A DNA stretch of 30,065 nucleotides from Hirudo medicinalis (lineage: Eukaryota > Annelida > Clitellata > Hirudinida > Hirudinidae). Below, in pieces: positions 23,401-30,065 of the stretch. The first letter of the stretch is position 1, and each line of letters starts with the position of its first letter. The stretch spans positions 18,676 through 48,740 of the forward strand of contig MPNW01001159.1 of assembly GCA_011800805.1 (NCBI GenBank), given 5' to 3'. Position numbers and translations under genes: made by a program. The notes under the pieces were generated by a model. That model saw nothing but the letters and a program-made list of their open reading frames with translations. It was not told the DNA's origin and did no database searches.

Positions 23401-23768
23401 AAGCCAAGCCTGCCAGAAGACCTCGTGATTTGGGAGTCATTAACCTCAGCATCTCCAAAAGTTCGGGCGATCTCGCCAGGGTCGGGTCGGAAGAAATCTC
23501 GAACGGAACGAAGGCGAAGTCGGACTCCGACTTCGTCGAGGAATTTCCCAATTTAAGCATCTGCTCTGCAGTGACCCCCCTGAAAAGATCCATATGTAAC
23601 TTCTCGATCGCCTCGGTCGACCTGGCTTCCGCGAAGAGCGTCACGCCAGTGCTTTGCAAGTCCGTCGCGAAGGAAGACCTCCTCGGCAAGGATCGCAACC
23701 GTCCGACTTCCTGCAGCAAGCCGCCGACTCCTACGTACCACGCGGACCAGTCCCTGCTCTGCAACTGA
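9564..23768 (+). CDS. SSH: Slingshot protein phosphatase (cofilin phosphatase), 16 exons
   Basis: Slingshot-family dual-specificity phosphatase, which dephosphorylates ADF/cofilin to promote actin filament turnover. Exons: 9564-9629, 10082-10143, 10369-10460, 11083-11147, 11843-12120, 12330-12395, 14706-14897, 18409-18499 (or from 18400), 18604-18779, 19502-19648, 20535-20595, 20747-20886, 20986-21176, 21356-21422, 21496-22460, 22546-23768. Borders are GT/AG and phases join, giving 3882 nt, about 1293 residues (human SSH1: 1049). The start MALVTVHRSPSP matches the vertebrate SSH1 N-terminus. Then follow the SSH-N domain (SFSESYLTVKGAAL; LCLDGDGGFNVSTDGRLHNF), a DEK-C-like segment (LEEVTSKY... 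FIDDEM), and the phosphatase domain (FPYLYLGSEWNASNLEEL, YILNVTREI, VHCKMGVSRSAST with the CX5R loop, GFRKQLEIYEGILDAS). The last exons encode a long Ser/Arg/Lys-rich, probably disordered tail, as in other SSH proteins. Paralogue assignment is not attempted. Confidence 0.95.
9781..9975. repeat. Hexamer and TTTA repeats in SSH intron 1
   Basis: CACATT/CATATT hexamers at 9781-9828 and a TTTA run at about 9946-9972. Confidence 0.8.
10865..11062. repeat. ATC/GTC array and AAT array in SSH intron 3
   Basis: (ATC)n interleaved with CGT units at 10865-10965, then (AAT)n at about 11009-11052 and a short CAT run ending about 20 bases before the exon 4 acceptor. Confidence 0.9.
11152..11490. repeat. 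ATC and GAT arrays in SSH intron 4
   Basis: (ATC)n at 11152-11240, then (GAT)n/(GGT)n at 11248-11270 and 11330-11490. The first array starts about five bases inside the intron. Confidence 0.9.
12405..12690. repeat. ATC/TTCCTCCTC compound minisatellite with an unresolved base
   Basis: ATC runs punctuated by TTCCTCCTCTTCATC and ACCACC blocks, starting about ten bases after the SSH exon 6 donor. A single N at 12689 marks unresolved assembly. The long Ser/Pro and Asp/Glu reading frames here are repeat artefacts. Confidence 0.9.
12757..13120. repeat. Further ATC/TTC/GTC arrays in SSH intron 6
   Basis: Two blocks (12757-12893 and 12982-13115) of ATC with TTCCTCCTC or TTCATCGTC interruptions, related to the 12405-12690 array. 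Confidence 0.9.
13278..13570. repeat. AAT/AAC array with internal duplication of about 83 bp
   Basis: AAT/AAC units. The marker AATATTAATGATAATAATAA recurs near 13404 and 13487 with the same flanks (AATAAAGATAACGATGATAA), showing a duplicated higher-order block. Confidence 0.85.
13680..14080. repeat. ATT/ATC and GAT/GAC arrays in SSH intron 6
   Basis: ATT then ATC runs at 13680-13765 and GAT/ATG/GAC runs at 13975-14075, separated by non-repetitive DNA. Confidence 0.85.
13815..14200 (+). mobile_element. Two B-box-like fragments in SSH intron 6
   Basis: GGTGTTGAACCCTGG near 13823 and GGGTTTCGAACCCGAG near 14158 both resemble tRNA B boxes. Neither has a full tRNA around it. They may be decayed tRNA-derived SINE heads separated by a GAT/ATG microsatellite. 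Confidence 0.25.
14569..14676. repeat. 22-bp minisatellite upstream of SSH exon 7
   Basis: Five head-to-tail copies of a 22-bp unit (CCACGTCAATCGTAATTCAC plus two bases) with few changes, ending 29 bases before the exon 7 start at 14706. Confidence 0.9.
15207..15846. repeat. ATT/AAT arrays and unique DNA in SSH intron 7
   Basis: (ATT)n at 15207-15240, (AAT)n at about 15355-15432 and (ATT)n at about 15808-15846. The DNA between shows no recognisable coding sequence. Confidence 0.8.
16052..16212. repeat. (ATC)n-GTC array in SSH intron 7
   Basis: ATC runs broken by CGTCACC at regular intervals of about 21 bp, giving a minisatellite pattern. Confidence 0.9.
16436..16876. repeat. AAT arrays and (GAT)n array in SSH intron 7
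   Basis: ATTAATAATAAT-type repeats at 16436-16520, non-repetitive DNA, then GAT/GGT/GAC units with two GACGATAAAGGTAACGATGA segments at 16700-16876. Confidence 0.85.
16993..17433. repeat. 15-16 bp satellite (GCCATAAAATACATT)
   Basis: About 29 head-to-tail units, mainly GCCATAAAATACATT and GCCGTAAAATACATT, with 16-base variants carrying an extra T. It lies in the 3.5-kb SSH intron 7. The minus strand of the basic unit has no stop in any frame (MYFMA, NVFYG, CILWQ), so the long minus-strand open frames here are repeat artefacts. Confidence 0.95.
18104..18366. repeat. (TCC)n and AAT/AAC arrays near the end of SSH intron 7
   Basis: (TCC)n at about 18104-18140 and AAT/AAC units at 18265-18365, ending about 35 bases before the exon 8 acceptor. 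Confidence 0.85.
18790..19178. repeat. GAATGAAT/GCAT tetranucleotide satellite in SSH intron 9
   Basis: Nearly 390 bp of GAAT units with periodic GCAT, starting about ten bases after the exon 9 donor at 18780. The minus strand reads as His/Ser/Phe-rich repeats with no protein signal. Confidence 0.95.
19317..19456. repeat. AAT/AAC array in SSH intron 9
   Basis: Alternating AAT and AAC units ending about 45 bases before SSH exon 10; poly-Asn in one frame. Confidence 0.9.
19684..19797 (+). mobile_element. tRNA-derived SINE-like copy 2
   Basis: Shares TGTCGTGTTCGAAACCCAGC and both GCGCTATATAAAT tails with copy 1, with scattered substitutions between. It lies in the SSH intron after exon 10, same orientation as the gene. 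The 35 bases between the donor (19649) and the clear homology may be a diverged head. A (CT)n run follows closely. Confidence 0.7.
19806..20416. repeat. (CT)n, (GTT)n and AAT arrays in SSH intron 10
   Basis: (CT)n at 19806-19836, GTT/GCT units at 20077-20183 (poly-Leu/Cys or poly-Gln frames), an AAC run at 20260-20277 and (AAT)n at about 20386-20416. The DNA between is not recognisably coding. Confidence 0.85.
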
Positions 23769-25402
23769 AGACCTCGGGATCGGCACCCAGCCGCTCGTCG
23801 AGACGGCGCCGCAGACGTTCCCGAAACTCTTTCTTCTCTTTGTGTTCATATTGTTTTAACTGCATTTAGTGTTTGCCTAAGAGCGGAAGTCTTTTTTGCC
23901 GAAAGAGGGACGGGCAGAGCACTCATTCCCTTGAAGTGTGATGTTTTTTTTATGCCATTACGTAGGACCGACCGGGCGTACGCTCGAACGTGAAATGATG
24001 TCAAATACTCGTTTAAATTGATGTCTTTCCCTCGTGACAAGTTCTTCAGGTAGGTTTTCTCGTCTCGACGCCCGTCCGCTGCCGCTGCCGGACCTCGCAC
24101 GGCACTCGTCCGCCAGAGTTACATCGATCTGAGTTTGCGAGGAGTCAGTTGTCTTTACTCTCGGTTTGAAGGTTTTTACTGGTTTTGTTTATTTCTACTT
24201 AAGAAAAAAAAACCTCAATCTGACATTAAATGAGGACATTTTTCGACATCGTTTTACAAAGCCCTCGAATCTTTAAAATCGAATGCTTGGACTTTTATTA
24301 CATCGTCTCCGGATTTTATCGCTTTCGTTCGATGCTATTTTCCTGCCTCTGTGTACAAATCGTCTCCTTTATCGTCGTACCTTTATTCGTATTCAGCTAT
24401 TCCAGGAATATCATCTCCTCTGCTGAAAAGCTGCTCGAGCCGTTCAGGTCTCACTGGATTTACAACTTTTACTACGAGAGTCTTGAACGAGGTTTTACAG
24501 GACAGTTCCCCACAATGATCTGCTGGTTATGCCGACGTGTCACGATCATATTTATTTAAACCGCTTCAATGCAAAAAATCTTTCTCGATCGCTCGAAAGT
24601 ACAGGAAGCTGCTTAATGTTTTAGGAATTTGCAGCGCCGCGGCCATTAAAATCTGAATCCTCACCGACACGCAACAGAACGTCGGTCGTGTTTATTCATC
24701 CCCTCACAATGGCTGATCTGACGCAAACACTACATCGATCATCATATTTTTATTTCGTTATATTTTTATTTCGTTCTACAAATTACATGAATCGGCATGA
24801 AAGAATTTTAGCCTAAGTTCGACTCAGCCAAGTTCTCACCAAGTGTCTCGTGCTTTTTAGCAGCCCCGACTTGACGTGTCGCTCACCTTTTCTATTTCGT
24901 GTCTTTATTCTTTTCCGGATAATTTACGTGAATAAGAACTTCGTACGAGCGACAAGCGCTTCGTCGACAAGATCGCTAAAAATGTTTTGAAAGCGCACGA
25001 TCGACGTAGGAACTCCGGAAAGTGAGATGTCGTCTGCTTTTGTTGTAGCGGGGTTGAGCTGTTCTCGTTCGATTGAATTAAATTCTTTCTCACATTTCTC
25101 ACACGAATATCTTTTAAAATTGTTTCAATGAATCTCGTGGTCGTCGTTGTCTTGCCTCGTGTCGATTTATAAACCACTTACTTTGCCCTAGATCTGTGGG
25201 AGCAGTCAGCGTGTAAGGTTCAAAGTGCACAGTTCTGAAGGCAAAACTTGCTACGTCTCCGGTGCGAGTTACAAGTTATGGAAGGCTTGCCTGAATTCTG
25301 AGACACTCCAGTTCATTTGTAGTAATTAACGAGAGCCTAAGCCTAAGTTAGCCTAAGATATAAACAACTCTTAGCCTTGTTTTTGTTCGAACGAGCTCGA
25401 AC
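23769..25402 (+). other. SSH 3' region and ASPDH upstream region
   Basis: No recognisable protein. ATTAAA hexamers at 24225-24230 and 24645-24650 could be SSH poly(A) signals. An open frame at 24230-24559 (109 codons, hydrophobic) has no recognisable domain and probably lies in the 3' UTR. The stretch has almost no microsatellites, unlike the rest of the window. Confidence 0.45.
25359..25364 (+). promoter_or_regulatory. Possible TATA box of ASPDH
   Basis: TATAAA lies 39 bases before the ASPDH ATG at 25403. If used, initiation near 25390 would leave a 5' UTR of roughly a dozen bases. Three GCCTAA hexamers lie immediately upstream (25335-25356). Confidence 0.35.
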
Positions 25403-27021
<1,619 letters not shown>

Positions 27022-27063
27022 ATGTTCATAAGATGCCAAGGCTATTAACCATTATTACTATTA

Positions 27064-27126
<63 letters not shown>

Positions 27127-27606
27127 TACCTGGTCGACAGGATTTGTAGAATTTTTATTTTAGAATTTTATAAATACTTTTTATTCGCACATTTAGGAAC
27201 AATTATTAATTATTAAATGTTAGTTTTTACCAAATTTTATATTTTTTTTACCTTATGGAGCCATTTCTCAAGTGATTGTTTCCTTATCAAGGAGCTAAAG
27301 GAAAAGGTCCAGGTATCCACTTGTGCTAAGATGACTCAAGGACCTTGCCCGGAAGAGCAATAATAATAATTATCCATAATAATAATCCATAATAAATTAT
27401 GTTAATATTTATATTAAATACTTATAATATCATTAATATAATAATAATAATTATTATTATAGCATTAATAATTACTGTGACGGTCATTATGTGGCGCTCA
27501 CTAGACGATGGTCAGTTCACTTTTAAACTATTTGGACTGCCACCCAGACTTGACTTATCGTTACTCAGCTACGGATTACATAAGACTTGAAAGCACTCAG
27601 ACACCA
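27022..27606. repeat. (ATT)n arrays and unassigned DNA downstream of ASPDH
   Basis: A long ATT run at 27056-27124 and a looser AAT region at 27357-27465, with AATAAA at 27391-27396 as a weak poly(A) candidate. A short plus-strand frame (27399-27590) has no recognisable domain. Confidence 0.7.
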
Positions 27607-27661
27607 TGACGTAATAATGACGTAATAATGACGTAATAATGTCATAATAATGACATAATAA
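27607..27661. repeat. Five-copy 11-bp repeat (TGACGTAATAA)
   Basis: Three perfect TGACGTAATAA units, then TGTCATAATAA and TGACATAATAA, all exactly 11 bp apart. Confidence 0.95.
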
Positions 27662-28439
27662 TTAACTGAAGTCAACAAGGTCGATTCACAAATAAAAATG
27701 TACAAATTCTTCTCTTTCTTCAACTCGGCAGACGATAAGCTTATTTTCAAGAGGTCGGCGGGAGAGTATTTTTGGATATATATATATATATAAAAAAAAA
27801 TCCTTTTTTGGAATGCTAATTCAAACTCGCAAGTACTTCTCCGGTCAGTAAAAGATCGAATTTCAAGTACTTAAGACAAAAAAAAAGTGTTAATCTAAAA
27901 TACAAAACCCCTCGACATGTCGAGGTTTCTCCGGACTTCGGAAAATGATCTTTTTCCGGGTTTTCCACGCGGAAGGTGTGCATTCCTGCACCCAGGGATA
28001 TCATCATCATCATCATCATCATCATCATCTCTTTACAAAATTACTTCAACAAGAACAAAAGCAACAACATGTAGGTGGCTGGTCACGTGCTCAGTACAAA
28101 GTCGTCTGCTGGCATGGAGAACCAGCAAGCAAAAATGACTAGCATGGCTACAAAGCCGAGTTTAGCTGAACATCGGTGAGATGAGGAGGAGGAGGAGAAG
28201 TGAGGGTTGGCTTCGACAAAATGGTGGCTCTCGTGTCTTATTTTCGACTGCATGTGACTTCGTTGACCAGGCTTGTAGTGGGACCTGTTGCTGTTGTTGT
28301 TGTTGTTGTTATTGTTGTTGTTGTTGTTGCTGTTGTTGTTTGGGTAGCCGGCGTTTTTATTTTGTGACGAACCTGAAGTAAGTAAAAGAGGTACATTGTT
28401 ATGATGACGGTTCCGGCACCTTTACTGCTTCAGAATCGT
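27662..28439. repeat. Unassigned DNA with TA, CAT and GTT runs
   Basis: Short (TA)n near 27776-27792, (ATC)n at 28001-28028 and (GTT)n at about 28283-28342. No gene recognised on either strand. Confidence 0.6.
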
Positions 28440-28665
28440 GCAACAACCCGATCGGGCCTATAGACCCGGTGTTCGAATCCTACCTTGGTGATGGGGAGGC
28501 ACCCACTGCACTTCTTGGAAGTGCTGCGAGTGTTGCCAATGGCGACTGGGTGATGAGTGCCTGGCTTGGTTGGACGAGATGCCCAACGTCGAGGTGTCGT
28601 AGGGTCGCTCGGTCGTGCCATAGAGGACCAGGGTCCAGCGGTAAAGTTGAGCTATAAAGACTTTA
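28440..28665 (+). mobile_element. Second SINE-like element (different family)
   Basis: A B-box-like GGTGTTCGAATCC at about 28468-28480 sits at the head of a GC-richer block of roughly 200 bases in AT-rich DNA, then the sequence returns to AT-rich DNA after CTATAAAGAC. The body does not match the GCGCTATATAAAT family. Unit ends are not visible because this is the only copy. Confidence 0.45.
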
Positions 28666-28995
28666 CAATTATTAAACCATTGATTAATAAAACATAAGTA
28701 TCATCATCATCACCACCGTCCTATGGCAGTATGAATGCATTAGTCCGTAAAATATGAATGCATTACATCTACGTAATAAATAATATTTAATTTTAGCATT
28801 TGCATTTAAAATTACAAATTCTAAATTAATGTAATCATAATTATTTTAATTATTATTAATAGTCATGTGAAGATCCATTAAATAAATTTGATTCATCACT
28901 TTGGGATCGGCAAAAATTGTTCACGTATTCACTATTAAATCCAGGTGTACTTGATGGGTTTCCAAAATTTGTTGAAAGACCAGGTATNTTTAATT

Positions 28996-28996
28996 A

Positions 28997-29029
<33 letters not shown>

Positions 29030-29146
29030 TATTATTATTATGTTATTATTATTATTAATGTTATTATTATTATTACTGTTATTATTATTATTATTGTTAT
29101 TATTATTATTATTGTTATTATTATTATTATTATTAATACTATTATT
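28996..29146. repeat. (ATT)n array with a nearby unresolved base
   Basis: ATT units with GTT interruptions, preceded by a single N at 28988. It lies downstream (sense direction) of the convertase exon, inside its presumed intron. Confidence 0.9.
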
Positions 29147-29257
29147 ATTTTTTTGTTCAAACCAATAGAAAGCCGCGAAATGTTGAGCAGACACGAATAA
29201 ATAATTTTACAGGTCGCCATTAGCAACGACAACAACGACAATAAAATCTGAACTTAC

Positions 29258-29568
29258 AGATGCTGTAGGTGTTCTTGATTTCAAGCTTCCAAGTACCGAC
29301 AGGGTTTTCCCCCCAACAGTGGGTGGTCATGAAGGTCCAGTTGTTGAAGCCGTCGCTGCTGTCGTCTCTCGGACGTCGGGCCAGCATGACGGACCTCGTG
29401 CCGCTGGGAGAGGTCAAGGATATCTCGAGGTCGCCCCGCCTCTGAGCCGTGAGGGTGATGATGATCTGGACGTGTTCCAGGTATCTGACCTTCTCGTTGA
29501 GGTAGGAGCTACCCTGGCAACCGCTGCTGGGCATGGAGAGTTCGATCTTGCTGTTGACCCTAAGACCT
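29258..29568 (-). CDS. Proprotein convertase (furin/PCSK family), single P-domain exon, partial gene
   Basis: One 311-nt exon bounded on the minus strand by a strong acceptor (TTTGCCTCTGTTTGCAG) and a GTAAGT donor. It encodes about 103 residues of the P (Homo B) domain of a subtilisin-like proprotein convertase: RVNSKIELSMPSSGCQG, YLEHVQIIITLTAQRRGDLE, SLTSPSGTRSVMLARRP, DGFNNWTFMTTHCWGENPVG and TWKLEIKNT. The P domain stabilises the catalytic domain of these secretory-pathway proteases, which cleave after basic residues. HCWGE resembles PCSK5/PCSK6 more than furin (HSWDE), but one exon cannot settle the paralogue. Catalytic-domain exons would lie beyond the right edge. The exon completing the P domain was not found leftward, so it lies behind a long intron or was missed. 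Confidence 0.85.
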
Positions 29569-29789
29569 CTGCAAACAGAGGCAAAGGTCAAGTGGCTGCT
29601 GATGTTGTCGTTGTTGCATTTGCGTCGGAAAAGGGCTCGCATAAATAAGGTTCAATTTATAAGCGGAACGGTCTCGATACATTGACTTGCTACCCAGGTC
29701 CATGCATCCAGCCAAACATGGCCCCCCCACGGTAGCTCCAGTAACACCATTGAAAGTGGTTTTTATGGTCGAACATCTTCAACCGAGAG

Positions 29790-29850
29790 TGTCATCTTGG
29801 CACTTTCGGGAGACACGAAATCGCCTAAAAGGCGCTACATAAATGAACGC
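29790..29850 (+). mobile_element. Possible SINE tail fragment
   Basis: Contains GGCGCTACATAAATGAACGC, matching the tail of the SINE-like copies elsewhere in the window, but no B box is recognisable upstream. Confidence 0.35.
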
Positions 29851-29997
29851 ATGGTCTCGGAAGTTGACTTAAGGGAGACGCCGAGGTGCCCTCGACAGAT
29901 GATTATGATTACGATTATGATCGTGTGACTTTTTTCCATTAAATGACCTTTTACTTGGAGTTCGTAATTATTTTCAACGAAAAATTGTTTTAAGATC

Positions 29998-30065
29998 TAC
30001 TAAAATAATGGTAATAACAATTATAATAATAATAATTAATGATAATAATAACAACAACATCATTA
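29998..30065. repeat. AAT/AAC repeats at the right edge
   Basis: AAT/ATT units passing into AAC, truncated by the window end. The DNA from 29643 to here shows no recognisable exon. Confidence 0.6.

Noticed and set aside
21771..23764. Minus-strand open frames across the last SSH exons (for example 23764-23126)
   Set aside because: Shadows of the long Ser/Arg-rich SSH coding exons, whose plus-strand phases are fixed by splicing.
25335..25356. GCCTAA hexamers, complement of the TTAGGC telomere repeat of nematodes
   Set aside because: Only three imperfect copies next to a gene promoter; far too few for telomeric DNA.

Overview
This is animal nuclear DNA. It holds four intron-bearing genes with GT-AG splice sites and metazoan protein families, in a background unusually rich in trinucleotide microsatellites, minisatellites and tRNA-derived SINE-like copies. 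The style (AT-rich, mostly 0.1-1 kb introns, one 3.5 kb intron, dense ATC/AAT/AAC arrays) suggests an invertebrate. I cannot place the phylum; a lophotrochozoan-type genome is a guess. No operons, CRISPR arrays or bacterial features are present.

Layout, left to right. 1-2537: no recognisable gene, but microsatellites, a 17-bp tandem repeat and a SINE-like copy. 2538-8186, minus strand: complete 19-exon ALDH7A1 (antiquitin) gene, with the catalytic Cys and Glu motifs, a leader resembling a mitochondrial targeting peptide, and one apparent missing base in exon 14. 8187-9563: spacer between two divergently transcribed genes. 9564-23768, plus strand: complete Slingshot (SSH) cofilin phosphatase gene, reconstructed as 16 exons, about 1293 residues. 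Its introns carry most of the satellite DNA, and its 3' half (20.5-23.8 kb) is compact and nearly repeat-free. 23769-25402: SSH 3' region and ASPDH upstream region. 25403-27021, plus strand: complete 6-exon aspartate dehydrogenase-domain gene (ASPDH-like). 27022-29257: repeats and a second SINE-like element. 29258-29568, minus strand: one P-domain exon of a furin-family proprotein convertase (closest in motif to PCSK5/6), whose other exons I could not find here.

The genes do not form an obvious pathway. ALDH7A1 acts in lysine and aldehyde catabolism, SSH reactivates cofilin to drive actin turnover, ASPDH-type proteins are NAD(P)-binding amino-acid dehydrogenases, and the convertase processes secretory precursors. 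Their adjacency looks like ordinary gene order. I found no convincing new biological system. The unusual features are the repeats: a 26-bp array carrying POU-type motifs with a perfect 104-bp higher-order duplication, microsatellites seated repeatedly within a few bases of splice donors, a satellite open in all three minus frames, and an 11-bp array of CRE-like sites.
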